NCBI GenBank assembly: GCA_963971285.1
Contig: OZ020261.1
Coordinates: 2,976,001 to 3,040,000 of the forward strand
Source of the DNA: Astropecten irregularis
Taxonomy: Eukaryota > Echinodermata > Asteroidea > Paxillosida > Astropectinidae
Length of the DNA stretch: 64,000 nt
Direction: 5' to 3'
Below are positions 45,830 to 57,163 of this stretch, one piece after another (position 1 is the stretch's first letter; every line of letters begins with the position of its first letter). Under the pieces are notes generated by a model that did no database searches, was not told the DNA's origin, and saw only the letters and a list, made by a program, of their open reading frames with translations. Made by a program: the position numbers and the translations under genes.

Positions 45830-46350
45830 AATCCGACCATTGAGGTACACGGATGAGGAGGAAGAGTAGCTTATGTTTATTTCGATGAGCACGTCCTCAT
45901 GTGGGAGTAGAGGCCAATCCTCGATACGCAACATTTTCCACATTCACTGCAGGGAAGAATTACATGAGGATGAGCCCTGTTTGCTATGCACCTTTCTGGT
46001 TTGAATAGTTGTAGCCCTTTGATGCTCCAATGTTTCGACACCATGGCAGCAGCTTGGCCTCAGCAATGACCTGTCATGGGAACATGCTTCCAATGTGTTG
46101 ATGTCCATCCCACAGGCGTTGAGGTTTCCCTTTAGGCATTCCTTGTTTACAAGGGTCGTCCAACAACATGGTGTCCGGACTTCAGTTGACCATACGGCAG
46201 CATCTTTGGGATTCTGCTGTCATCCAAACCAAATTCCACAGAAAACGATTCCCTTTGCTCATGAATGTCAGAAATTACCAAGCTCGGTAAGGCTGCACTA
46301 ATGGCTGTACTAATGGCAGGAGACATTGCACAGGTTGCAGGCTTCATCGT
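45830..46350 (-). pseudogene. Family A LINE, 3' end with zinc finger
   Basis: Minus strand from 46,350: DSRIPKMLPYGQLKSGHHVV (post-RT region), and near the end a finger SECGKCCVSRIGLYSHMRTC at about 45,930-45,870, the CxxC…SHxRxC finger that closes family A proteins. RT is absent, so this is a 5'-truncated insertion or a joined fragment. Confidence 0.6.
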
Positions 46351-46770
46351 TGTTGAAAAAGGGAGCCACTAATGGCCAGCAGGGTGTTCCAAATACGAAT
46401 CACGTATGGCGGAACTAGGCCAATTAACCCATGACATTGCCCCAGTTGTGGCACCAAAACTGTAAGCACCGAATCTGAGGATGGTACGTGTGGCATGGAA
46501 GGCCACTCCCTGGTCGTTAGTTTGAGAATGCGGTTCCTGTGGCAGGGTGTGTTGAACTCCAGAGCCCGAGGCAAGGCAGTTGTCTGCAAAGGTCGGTCAA
46601 CCCAAGGTTATATTGTTTAGTGGCTGATCGCAAAAAAAAATCCCTAAAACGATTTGTTTTTACTTGAGGGTACCTAATTCTACCCAACCTATTGAAATTA
46701 ACACTGGAGCGTAAAGGATTATCGGAAATTATGGTCAAGAATTTCTTTTCCATGGTACTGTTACACAATA
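46351..46770 (-). pseudogene. CR1-like LINE C-terminal scrap
   Basis: Minus strand: RIRYPQVKTNRFRDFFLRSA and TKQYN (46,690-46,610), the RT-distal end of CR1/jockey-like LINEs ('NRFRDFFxxxAxxxWN'). After a frame change, LPRALEFNTP. It joins the family A end directly, giving a second junction between these two lineages in the window (the first is at 6,400-6,825). Confidence 0.5.
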
Positions 46771-47399
46771 CAATGAGTCTTAATGTTTGACATCAACACC
46801 AACTAGCCTGTTCGGAGATTTGATAATCCGATTAAATTTTTGATTGTTTTCTGAAAACAACCCACTGATCGAACAACTAATAAATAGACTGAATTACTGC
46901 CAGATAAAAGCATGAAATGATTTCATGTACCTAAGAAAATACGGTAACGTTGGTCCGATACCTATAAAGGGAATAAAAACAACTTTTTATAAAGAAACAT
47001 ACCTAAATATATTCGAGGTGTCTTCTTCAATATTTTTAACAAGGTTAAATTTGAGGGAAATTATGGGGTAAAAACGGTAATGAACGCACGTAACGGCCGC
47101 AGACGCGCAGACGAGAATATGGTCTAAGTGTCTGCTCTCATTGTGTAGACTTGGTTGTCTACACAATGTTGGTTGGTTGTACGGTACTGTACCAGACTAA
47201 ACTTGACTAGCCAGACGGGCTGATTTGAAGTTTGCAACAAAACGGTAAGAACATTGTATTTTAACTCTGAAATGTTGCACAAAATTCTTCTATCTGGGGA
47301 TTTAAGGACACGGGAAGATTTTCTCAAAGTGTAAAGTATCATTTTGGAACAGTAGAAACTATTACGTTGTTTTTATCCCCTTTATACTGTATCGGACCT
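46771..47399. other. No gene recognised
   Basis: AT-rich, no motif. An inverted pair gtgtagacttggttgtctac / gttgtctacacaatgttggt near 47,143-47,175 forms a short imperfect palindrome. Confidence 0.4.
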
Positions 47400-47790
47400 G
47401 CTTTGCTTGTACACCGTTACCAAAAATACAAACGTTGGATGCCCTTAGCTTAGATTTTCCAGTATTGCACTTCCAGTTTAGTTAATCTTCAATGTGTACA
47501 CCCAGATATTTATGCTCGGATACGATGTCAACAGCAGCATTCATGACATATAATGAGTTCAAATATGGTTTCCTTACATTAGCAGATAACTATCTATACA
47601 CCATGAGGCAAAGTTATACACAATTTCCCTCTATCTACTGACATCAATATCTGAGATCCAACGCATCATCCGCATATTTTAAAGTAAAATAAAGTACAAT
47701 TAAAATCATTTGAATATAGAGTTAGCATTGTAGGTGACAGAACACATCCCTGTGGAGTACCGGTATTCTACAAATTTACTTCAGATACAA
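47400..47790 (-). pseudogene. LINE RT scrap with motifs B and C
   Basis: Minus strand, too broken to give a long frame. 47,758-47,702 reads TPQGCVLSPTMLTLYSNDF (RT motif B). After a one-base shift comes LKYADDALDLR (motif C, with Y-A-D-D) near 47,680-47,650, and later VSEHKYLGVHIE (about 47,520). This is the jockey/Rex style of LINE. Stops in all frames. Confidence 0.6.
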
Positions 47791-48419
47791 TGTGATTACA
47801 TGTATATCGTACTCACTGCTGTCGTGAAGTCAGAAAATCCATAATCCATATATTTAGGATAGGAAAAGCAACTCCAGCAATAACATCCCACATTTTGAAG
47901 ATGAGCAAAAACATTGAGCATATATTTTGTGCAATAAGGTAATGTTGCAGATGTGCAGATTGTTGGTACAGATCATTACCTTCTTGGGGAATCTTAAGAC
48001 TGAAGTTTAAGAAACTGAAAACAAAGAAAGCCATATTATTGGAGGAAGGTGTCCAAAAGACTACATATAAAAATAAAAAGAGATTCAAAGTTTAACAGTA
48101 ACAAACCTTCTAGGGGACACAAAAAGAGAGTGCAAAAATATCTGACGAGCATAACAAATTGAAGGTCTTAAGAATATTCTAAAATACCAGAAGGAAGTGA
48201 GAGATATGGTGGCACCCGTACTCTCTGTAAGGCATTGTGCCACAGAGCTTGGGATTTACAGTAAATGGTCAATTATTCCGATAAAGACAATGATGTACTT
48301 GATTGGAGAAAAAAAACACCGGGCAAACTGCACTTTTAAAGAAACCCTCAACCAGCCATAACCAACGCAGATGTTTGTTTTCTGACATGAAGAAAACCGG
48401 GAACTAGAAATGAATGTGG

Positions 48420-48880
48420 AAGAAATCAGAGAAAGCAATGAGAAAATGAAGACCCAAAAGAACAAAACAAAACAAAAACAGCTGACCTTGACCAGTTCCC
48501 TATAGAACTGTTAAAACATGGCAAAGGAAAATTGTGGAATAGCTAGCCAAACTTTATAATCCATGCATGGTAAAGAAATGTATCGTCAGTTATGTTATGG
48601 TGTTCTTTTGTGACAAGTTATCTCGCCTTTTCATGGGTGCAGCCATAATGACTCATCTCGTCTCAAAAGCTGTTCCTCTTGTTCCTAATGCCAGTGTTTA
48701 GCCGTGAACCTCATTCATATTGGCATATACCAGATGACTGGGAAAAGAGTATAACATTTAACTGCGGAAACTAGAGAGGCATAACATTATTGTCTAGAAA
48801 GGTAAGGGTCATTCATCGCGGAGGATACAGATAAGGAACAAGTTATAAATCGATGTCGTGGAGAGGATTGATAATCTGGG
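48420..48880 (+). pseudogene. LINE RT scrap, N-terminal part
   Basis: Plus strand, weak. DQFPIELLKHGKGKLW (about 48,495-48,540), PDDWEK at 48,730 and a GN.RGITLLS-like string at 48,760-48,800 match the order of early RT motifs. Stops and a roughly 180-bp unmatched insert lie between them. Confidence 0.4.
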
Positions 48881-49021
48881 TTCTAAAATAACCGGAGAGC
48901 CCCAAAGAAACCGGTCAGTTTTGCGAACAAATACATAGAAAAAAGCCAAATCGACACCTATGAAACTGATCATGTATTGACACCCTTATTTGAATTTCTC
49001 CATTTGAATATATGCTCTATT

Positions 49022-49985
49022 AGACACCCAGTCCGACACAACATTTGTTCTTGAAAGTACGCGTGTCGCCCTGGGGATAACTGGCACTGAGGTTCAGCTA
49101 CTTATGTCGAAAATGTTTGCGAAAGACCAAAGAGTGACCAGCAGCAAAGTCAGCGGCCTGATGGTGAGAGGCTACGACAGTCCACTAAAGATTCCTCTCC
49201 CAACTGCGTATTCCAGAGGAGTGATGCCCGCCAATCGGTCTCACATCCCCACTCCGGACATGGCCAGGAAATGGCCACACATAGAAAGGATAGCTGACCT
49301 GCTGATGCCATTGACAGACTGCGAAGTTGGCCTCCTCATTGGCTACAACTGTTCACGGGCCTTAGCACCACGTGATGTCATACCCCCATTCGAAGATGAA
49401 CCATACGCCCAGAAAACGGACCTTGGTTGGGGGATAGTGGGAGTGATTGATCAGATACAGGATGAGCCATGTGCATCTGATGTCATTGGTGTGAGCCACA
49501 CAGACACACCAGGCCATGTTCAAATCTCCTTCAGAACCCGTGTCAAGGAGATCATCAACCCCTTCGATGTATCCAAAATGATGGAACTTGACTTTTCCGA
49601 GCGAACGACTAATGAGAAATCCCTATCACAAGATGATACAGAGTTTCTGCGAAGGATGGAGGAAGGTGTACATCAGCAGCCCGATGGACACTATGTCATG
49701 CCATTGCCGTTCAAGAATTTGGAACCACCCAATCTGAAGAACAATGAGGTTGTAGTGGCAAATCGTCTGAAGCAGCTAAAATCTCGTTTCAAGAGGAACC
49801 CAAAATATCACCAAGACTACAACGTGTTCATGCAGAATATACTTGATCGTGGCTATGCGGAGCAAGTTTCAGATGCAGAGCTGAAATCTGGCAACAACGG
49901 TCAGATTTGGTATACAGTGACTACTTCCGATTCCTGTGGTGGAAGGATGGCAACTATGATACAGAACCTACCTCATATCACATGA
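49022..49985 (+). pseudogene. BEL/Pao pol: protease end and start of RT
   Basis: Open from 49,022 (DTQSDTTFVLESTRVAL), before the first Met at 49,104, and continuing 293 codons. SHIPTPDMARKWPHIERIAD and LLIGYNCSRALAPRDVI are the end of the BEL/Pao protease region. FLRRMEEGVHQQPDGHYVMP and RLKQLKSRFKRNPKYHQDYN start the RT. At about 49,907 the frame leaves the family pattern: the next visible RT residues (FRFLWWKDG) belong some 100-200 residues later in normal BEL RT, so a large in-element deletion is inferred. BEL elements are LTR retrotransposons of animals. Confidence 0.8.
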
Positions 49986-50468
49986 AGGTACATCTCTTTG
50001 GCATTTTCTCATCTCCAGGATGTGCCAACTTCGGCTTGAAGAAGATTGCACACGACTACGAAGCAGAATTTGGTACAGCAGCAGCAGACTTTGTGAAGCC
50101 TAACTTCTACGTCGACGATGGTCTCGCATCCGTCCCTACCAATGAAGAAGCCATTGACTTTGATCGCAAAGACAAGACAACTCTGCTCCAAAGGTGGATT
50201 GCATCTGCACAAGTTTGTATCCAATTCCAGAGAATTGTTGGATACTGTTGCCGTAGAAGATCGTGGTAAGGGAATCACAAATCTTGATCTGAGTCACGAT
50301 GCTCTTCCCATTGAGAGAGCTCTCTGTGTGCAGTGGTGTATCGAGTCCGACACTTTCCAATTTCGAATCATCATGAAAGATCGACCGTTAACCAGACGTG
50401 GAGTGCTGTCAACTATCTGTTCGGTGTATGACCCACTTGGCTTTGTTGCCCCTACCTTGCTCAAATAG
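49907..50468 (+). pseudogene. BEL/Pao pol: RT palm and thumb
   Basis: Frame 49,907-50,269 contains FLWWKDG, HLFGIFSSPGCANFGLKKIA and the catalytic motif as FYVDDGLASV (Y-V-D-D, residues 68-71). The frame then shifts; 50,118-50,468 carries LPIERALCVQWCIESDTFQF and LTRRGVLSTICSVYDPLGFV, the characteristic BEL/Pao segment after the RT. A TAG ends it at 50,466. Confidence 0.8.
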
Positions 50469-50479
50469 GTAAGCAGATC

Positions 50480-51290
50480 CTGCAAAGTCTTTGTAAGGAA
50501 GAAGCAGGATGGGATGATCCTCTCCCTGACTCAACGAAAAGCCAAGGGGAACGCTGGAGGAATGATCTTCATCTTCTTGAGAAACTCAAGGTTCCCAGAT
50601 GTTTCAAACCAATCGACTTTGGAAAGGTGAAATCTGTGGAGCTACATCACTTTTCAGATGCTAGCACTGTTGGTTATGCACAGTGCTCATACCTCCGGTT
50701 GACAGATGTGAAGAACAGAGTTCACTGCTCATTGGTCATGGGAAAATCCAGAGTATGTCCCCTCAAAACAGTCACAGTTCCACGCCTGGAACTCAATGCA
50801 GCAGTGATGTCAGTAAGAGTCAGCGCTTTCCTGAAGAAGGAGCTTGAGTACGACAACCCCACAGAAGTATTCTGTGGTTGTCCTCGGTTGTCCTCGGCTA
50901 CATTCGCCAATGATGCCCGCAGATTCCATGTATTCGTTGCAAATAGAGTGCAACAGATAAGAGAGCACACCAAGCCATCGCAGTGGAGACATGTTGCGAC
51001 TGATCTTAACCCGGCATATGATGGGTCAAGAGGAATAACAGCGGAGGAACTTGTTAACAAGTCGAGATGGTCGAAGGGACCACAATTCATGTAGGAGGAG
51101 AAGATTCCAATTGTGATAGTAGAAGCCACCAAACCAACCATCACCCCAGACGACCCAGAGGTGAAGAAAGTGCAAGCCATGGCAACAGGTGCCTTGGAAG
51201 ACAACTTTGAACTGGAGCGCCTAGAGTGTTTCTCTGAGTGGCATCGTGCTAAGAGAGCAATAGCTTTGCTTGTCTCAGATTGAAAGCACG
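50480..51290 (+). pseudogene. BEL/Pao pol: RNase H and following linker
   Basis: Frame 50,627-51,094 begins VELHHFSDASTVGYAQCSYL, the first RNase H aspartate context (FSDAS), then LVMGKSRVCPLKTVTVPRLE. The catalytic middle is interrupted by a short duplicated word (ggttgtcctc twice at 50,876-50,896) and a jump to FANDARRFHVFVANRVQQIR, DLNPAYDGSRGITAEELV. Frames break again after 51,094. Confidence 0.7.
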
Positions 51291-51589
51291 CTTCAAGGAT
51301 CATTCCATCAAGAAGCCCAGTAAATCAACGCAAATAGAAGTATTTATTACGTGTGAATGCTATCCCAGCATACCAACCTGTCATGACCTTTGTCGAGCTG
51401 AAATTGAAATAATGAGACTGGTCCAGAGAAAAGTGTTTGCTGACGAGATCACGGTTCTACAAATCTCTTTGTATCAACGACAGCAACACTGGCAGAGAAG
51501 AAGCTAGACAGCGTAATACAGTCCTCAAGAAGACTAGCTCCTTGTTCAGGCTAGATCCATTCATTGATGAAGATGTGTTGGAGGACGTA

Positions 51590-52792
51590 TCAGGAGATCC
51601 CAGATTTCTCATGACTTCAAGCATCCAGTGATACTGCCAAGAAAGCACCAGTAACTGACATGGTGATACGCTCCTGTCATAGACAAGCAGCCGAACAAGG
51701 CCGTGGTATGACAACAAATCAAGTCAGAGCTTCGGATACTGGATAATTGGATGCAGCTCGGCAGTTTCACAGTTCATATCCAGTGTCAAATGCAGAAAGC
51801 TGTATGGCAAAGTCTCAGAGCAGAAGATGGCAGACTTGCCTGAAGAAAGACTCCAGCCGGCACCCCCTTTCACCTACTGTGGCGTAGATCTCTTCGGCCC
51901 TTGGCTCATCAAGGAACGCCGAAGTGAAGTGAAGAGATATGGTGTTTTATTCACCTGCATGACATCTCGTGCTATCCACATCGAAACTACTGCCTCACTA
52001 AGTACTGACTCCTTTATCAGTGCCTTACGCCGATTGAGATCTGACCGAGGCACAAACTTCGTTGGAGCAAGAACAGAACTGGATGAGACTGCTGCGGAGA
52101 TGAATCTTGACCAGGTCAAACGCTTTCTCCTGAAAGAAGGTTGCGATCAGTTTGAATTCAAGATGAATCCTCCTGCTGCTAGCCATGCAGGCGGAGTCTG
52201 GGAGCGACAGATACGTTCTGTTCAGAGAGTGATTGCATTCTTGATGGATCAATCTGCATCCCAACTCAATGATGAATCACTGAGAACACTGATGTGCGAA
52301 GCGGCGGCCATAGTCAATAGTCGTCCCCTTACTGTACATAACTTGAATGACTCAACGTCTCTAGAACCACTGACTCCGAACCATTTGCTCACAATGAAGT
52401 CAAGAGTGATTCTGCCTCCCCCTGGCAACTTTCAGCAAACCGATTTGTACTCAAAAAAGCAGTGGCGAAGAGTACAACTAGCAAATGAGTTCTGGTCACG
52501 TTGGAGGAAGGAGTTCCTTCAGAATCTTCAAGTGCGACAACGATGGGTTCGGTTCGTCCATCCTCGAGTTACATGTTGGAGACATAGTTATCGTCAAAGA
52601 TGACAATCTTCCACGCAACCAGTGGAGCCTTGCGCGTATTGAGGAAGTCTTTCCAAGCAAGGACAGTCTTGTGCGCAGAGCCAAGCTTCTTGTTGGGGAT
52701 CCACACCTCGATGCAAAGGGCAAGAAGGTCCTCTCCAGAAAGTACCTTGAGCGACCAATCCAGAAGTTGGTCTTACTTGTCCCAGTCCATTA
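51590..52792 (+). pseudogene. BEL/Pao integrase, catalytic triad still present
   Basis: The zinc-finger part is decayed at 51,640-51,820 (CHRQAAEQGRGMTTNQVRAS). The main frame, 51,827-52,603, has FTYCGVDLFGPWLIKE (D21), LRSDRGTNFVGARTELDE (D73) and GGVWERQIRSVQRV (E126), the D,D,E residues of retroviral-type integrases. A deletion of about ten residues precedes D73 (ALRRL joins RSDRG). The C-terminal domain continues in another frame (HVGDIVIVKDDNLPRNQWSL, 52,560-52,625) to a stop at 52,792. Best preserved part of the element but not intact. Confidence 0.8.
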
Positions 52793-53994
52793 GACCAGGG
52801 AAGTCCCCGTCGAGGAGCCATATGTAAATGGGTCTCTTTGTTTTGTACCCATTTCATATCCATCTGTTTAGATTTATTATTTGTAGAACTTAGTATTCTG
52901 TTAACTTTGTTTATGATAACCTTCTGCATCAACTGTAGTTGAGTAGTAAGTAATTAAGTACAATCACAAATCAGTGCATTTATTGAGTTACAGCGTACAT
53001 GGCGCATACTGGAAGGAAGCGTATTACTTAACTGTTGAATTTGAAATTAGCTATGCTAATTTAGGGAGCAATGTAAATGTTGACCTTTTGTTTTTACTTG
53101 AAAGGGCGCCCTTAATGTGCCCCTTGATTGGAGTTAAGATTAGCCACACACAAGCACATTGTTTTAGGACATGGTGGCTGACATCTTGCCTCATGCCTTT
53201 TTTGTTGAGCAACATTATGAAGACTAAAATTTACTGAGAGAGTTGATCACCTATCTTTGATGTCAAATAGATGCAAGGAGGTATGTTTCGAGATAACTTT
53301 TCTGTTATTCATTGAATATTAGAACTTATAATTAATCATAAATTTAGAGTTTATTATCTCTTTTTAGAGCTGTTTTATTTGATACATTACATGTCATGAT
53401 TGAGAATGAGATTCATTTAGGACAGACTTTAGACTTAGTATAGAACATGTATTCATGTTGTTTCTTATGTGTTATCGTTACAATTTTAACGGAGCTTTAC
53501 GGAATGTATGTGGAGAAACGAAGTGAACAATGACCCTATTCTACCTGTACATCACAGCTTCTGTCGAGACCCTTGTCTAGTATTAATTATTTTGAGTCAA
53601 CGAAAACCCCTAACGGCATCTTAGATCAACTCTTATACCTATGACCATGCGACTGTCGAGTTGCTGCCCGTTACAGATAGTAAGTATGGAAGACGGGACT
53701 ACTCTGAAAAGCAAAGCCTGTGTTCAAAAGCGACAAGTCTGTTTGGCCATACGGTCAGGCCTGGGGCCCCGGTGGGCAGGAGACTGGTACAAGTCTGGTC
53801 CCAAGCGGGAAGGTAAATGGACAATAATGTTTGAAAATTTGTGAAATATCTCCTACCAAATCAAGAGGACAAAATAAACTAAACACACATCTCTACATCT
53901 TTATTATCCACAGTTGATCAATCTAACAAAGCGATGGAGTCACAATTTGAGATTGTGAATATTCACGTCTGCTCGGTTCTAATGCTTGGTCCTA
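52793..53994. other. BEL 3' flank, probably containing its LTR; no gene
   Basis: Right after pol the sequence becomes AT-rich. An LTR could begin at 52,824 (tgtaaatgggtctctttg), but I find no second copy upstream of 49,022, so its limits cannot be set. Short frames (52,974-53,237; 53,641-53,844) show nothing recognisable. Confidence 0.35.
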
Positions 53995-54352
53995 TTGTGG
54001 GTTGTTGTGGCCTAGTGGTCTGGCATGTCGTACTCAAGATCTTCTGGTAAATCTACAGATTGTGGGTTCATATCCAGCCATCGGCTAGTGGTGCTTGCAT
54101 CCTTGGACAAGACGCTTTGTCACATATTGCTCCTCTTTACCCACATGTAAATGGTTACCTGCGAGGGTAGAGATGGCTTTGTGGTTTGATTACCCTCTCT
54201 GCACTGAATACGGTAGCACAGGGCTGTATACTCCCCAAGGAGTTGAGATGGTTTCAGGAATGTAAATTATGGCCCGATGACCAGGAATAATAATAATATG
54301 TCTGTTCATCTTCTTGGAAAGGTGCTATAAATGCTCATTATTATTATTAATG
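53995..54352 (+). mobile_element. tRNA-derived SINE, nearly complete
   Basis: A box tggcctagtgg (54,008-54,018) and a near-consensus B box ggttcatatcc (54,065-54,075) form a tRNA-like head. The body has cttggacaagacgctttgtc and acatgtaaatggttacctgc, a conserved-looking central module shared in form by many marine-invertebrate SINEs. Near the end are aataataataatatg, ggtgctataaatgctcatta and a (ATT)n tail. It would be transcribed by RNA polymerase III and moved by a LINE. Confidence 0.75.
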
Positions 54353-54489
54353 CTAAGATGGCAGGCAAGGCACCACTAGGCACTGTGTGAATAGAGGGCA
54401 CATTCCGGATAATCAAACTTGTCTCACAACACTAAGGAAATATGCAAATGAAGATGTTATTTGGGTAAGATGAACGCAGTAGATACTAT

Positions 54490-54636
54490 TTTTTTTCAGA
54501 GATCTCATTTTAATTTTTTAAAATACGGTTGGAGCACCGCAACGTGCTTTATTTTATAAAGCGCATTCAGGAATCTTTGATTCATAATGCGCTATATAAA
54601 TGCAGTTTATTATTATTATTATTAATGATAATAAAC
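54490..54636 (+). repeat. SINE/LINE tail piece
   Basis: Contains tttataaagcgcattcag, aatgcgctatataaatgcag and a (TTA)n run to 54,625, the tail pattern of SINEs of this type without a head. Confidence 0.5.
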
Positions 54637-54637
54637 C

Positions 54638-54897
54638 TGAAAAGTGAACAAAGAAAAATTGACTGGAGCGGAATTCGAACCGGCGACCTCCTGAATACCG
54701 TACAGGCGCTCTACTGAGCCATCCAGCCCTACGTTGGTGGTGACCCCAATAGTCAACTATCCTTGTTCGTTTGGCAGTCAGAAGCCATGAAACCACGCAC
54801 ACACCGCCACACCCCAGGGATCGTTTCAATGATACACGCAACAATGCTGCAACCTGGGAACGGTACATGGGGGATCACTCAAAGAGGATACGGCTTT
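54638..54897 (-). mobile_element. Second copy of the tRNA-bearing repeat
   Basis: Reverse-orientation partner of 12,309-12,572, highly similar over its whole length. The tRNA-like part is 54,660-54,728; it has lost four bases of the D loop (ctcagtagagc in place of ctcagttggtagagc) but keeps the B box and acceptor pairing. Both copies share the same outer boundaries, which supports the idea that this is one mobile unit. Confidence 0.75.
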
Positions 54898-54904
54898 CAC
54901 GAAG

Positions 54905-55110
54905 ATAATAAACCTGTGAAAAATTGAGCTCAATCGAACATCTGAGTCACGAGAAAATAACAAAAACCCAACTCATTTTTTCTTATCAAACATGAAGAAT
55001 GGTTTTGATTTTACCCCGAGATCAAAACTGTTTTCGGTCTTTGTTTTACTAATTTCTGTATAAATACAGCATTTCAGGAGGAAATATTTTCTACCAGCGC
55101 CATCTTCATA
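54905..55110. repeat. Dispersed repeat copy
   Basis: Contains caatcgaacatctgagtcac, gagaaaataac and gtataaatacagcatttcag. Related pieces are at 11,500-11,620 and 23,870-23,960. Non-coding; family unknown. Confidence 0.45.
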
Positions 55111-55450
55111 CTGTTATGTATTGATTGTCAATTTTCAATACATATACCTGCCATGAGATATTGGTCAGTGGTCAGACATGGTCAGACAAACCGTCTACAC
55201 CATGACAAGTAGTGGCCCTAATATTTACGACCTTTTCCTGGACCCACTGTACCTACTTCCTGGCAGTCCAACTTTATGGACCTGCTGAATGACATGTCTT
55301 CCACATGTCTAGCTGGTATCTCAGATGCTCATTAATCATTGTACATATAACTAAAGATCTATGTCTGTCTGCAACAGAGCATAGGACTTTTCTGCTCCAT
55401 GTTTTTAAAATCAATTTATGAATCCATGCAACATTACATCTAAATATGTA

Positions 55451-55765
55451 TGTGTCACAAAGAAAGACCTTTTTGCCTAACATTGGTATTTGGTGAAAGA
55501 GTCATGATCCTAGCTCTTACCAATTTTAAATGAGGAGCTACTTCCTGTTTGACCGGAAATAGAGGTCACAGAGGTCAAGCAATGTGTCAAAAAGAAAGAC
55601 CCTCCTTAACTTTGATATTTGGTGAAAGAATCATGATCCTAGCTTTTACCACTTTTAAATGAGGAGCTACTTCCTGTTTGACCAGAAGTAGAGGTCACAG
55701 AGGTCAAGCAATGTGTCACAAAGAAAGACCTTGCCTAACATTGACATTTGGCGAAAGAATCAACT
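55451..55765. repeat. About 130-bp tandem repeat, 2.4 copies
   Basis: Starts at 55,451, 55,583 and 55,712 with tgtgtcacaaagaaagacc. Each unit includes gaatcatgatcctagct, gaggagctacttcctgtttg and aggtcacagaggtcaagcaa. Confidence 0.9.
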
Positions 55766-55799
55766 TAATATCTCACACGGTTAATTTATTGTTAATTTT

Positions 55800-56284
55800 T
55801 GAAGATTTTGATTATTAAATTAAAATCGTTCATAATTTGACACCTGATGACGTCATAATGATGTAGTTCGTGGGGGCACATCTATGCTGTATGTACTATG
55901 TCTATACAAACTTTGAACTATGTGTAATAAAGTTGAATGGCAAAAGTGGTGCAGAGAAGAAAACATGTGCAAAGTCTATGGGCCGTGGGAAAAAAAGAAG
56001 AAGAAGAAGAAAAAAAAAATTCTGAACAAACAGTATAGCTTTTCCGCAACTATGCAGAAAAGCCAACTAACTCCTTTGTTCACTGTTCTGATATAAATGA
56101 TCAGCCCTCCAAGTAGAGAGGAGATGGTGTTGAGCCCTGATCACGAGTGATTCAATAAATAGATGTACTGTTCGATTCTATAATACTCTGCGTTCATCAC
56201 TTGACTTGTCTCGTTACATGTACTTATGTTAACTGTATGACTGATCCCGTGGGTTCAAATACTGGTGAATAAACCCCACATAAC
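55800..56284 (+). mobile_element. Probable 3' part of the 5' LTR of the Gypsy element, with primer site
   Basis: The segment ends aaaccccacataaca and is followed by ttggtggagaatccgactc (56,285-56,303), which has the form of a tRNA primer-binding site after an LTR ending in CA. A polyadenylation-like aataaa is at 56,155. The gag frame starts 880 bp downstream. The left edge of the LTR cannot be fixed because the 3' LTR lies outside the window. Confidence 0.45.
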
Positions 56285-57163
56285 ATTGGTGGAGAATCCG
56301 ACTCAAGACAATACAGTGAGTACATACATGTAAGTCTAAATGGTCTTCAAAGAGACATTTTCAGCAGAGCTGCAGCACCTGTGATATCCGAGGTGACTGC
56401 GAACGACACTTAGACCCGAATGCCCAGTCCGAAAGGCATCTGATTTAAAGAACAGTATAGCAAAAACATCAAGAACCAACGGGCCCATCCCCTGGATGAA
56501 AGAAAGTCAGCTGGAGACCCCCTGATGAAGCTGAGACCCTGATGAGGCTACTGTGTAAAGTGTGTATAGTAAAAGACACAGCAACAGCCAACAGCCGGCC
56601 CTATATAGAACCTTGAGGCTAGCCGGAGGACTCCACGGAAACGGAAACGGAAACGACGACGATGATCCATGACCATGATGAGGAACCGTGACCAGAATCG
56701 CTTACATCGAGACCAAGACCTGTAGACCGGAGCTGAGACCATGAACGGCGGACCGAAGCTGGCAGAAGACCAGAAGCATCAATGCCTGCTCGACGACAGA
56801 TGAACACAGTACAGATGAACTCTGAACAATTAGTGCCCTCTTGAACAATTGGACATGTTGGACATGCAATTCCATACATAATTAGTGCAGTTTCTTAATG
56901 TACTTCGATCTTTACATTTTTGCTACATATGTCTTGGCCCATCTTGATATTGGTAAGTGAAACCTTAGCTTATTCTTCTACCATGAGAGTCAGTGTGTGA
57001 AGTGAGTTGTACTATTCTATCATTATTTGTTGATGCACAATTCTACCACTTTATTTGCTTCATCTATATCTTGACACCCTAGGTTTTGATTCCTTACCAT
57101 TATTAAATACTGTATTGATTTAGTTGTATTGCACACCCTCGATCCTCAAGTTCTGTTAAATAT
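56285..57163. other. Gypsy leader region, no gene
   Basis: About 880 bp between the primer-binding site and gag. Includes a purine-rich stretch with repeated ggaaac at 56,636-56,655. No motif seen in any frame. Confidence 0.4.

Noticed and set aside
52793..53990. A defined 3' LTR for the BEL element
   Set aside because: No upstream partner is present, so start and end cannot be set from this window; only a possible start at 52,824 is noted.
55451..55765. A CRISPR-type or LTR repeat pair
   Set aside because: It is a plain tandem repeat of about 130 bp with no spacer and no coding neighbour.
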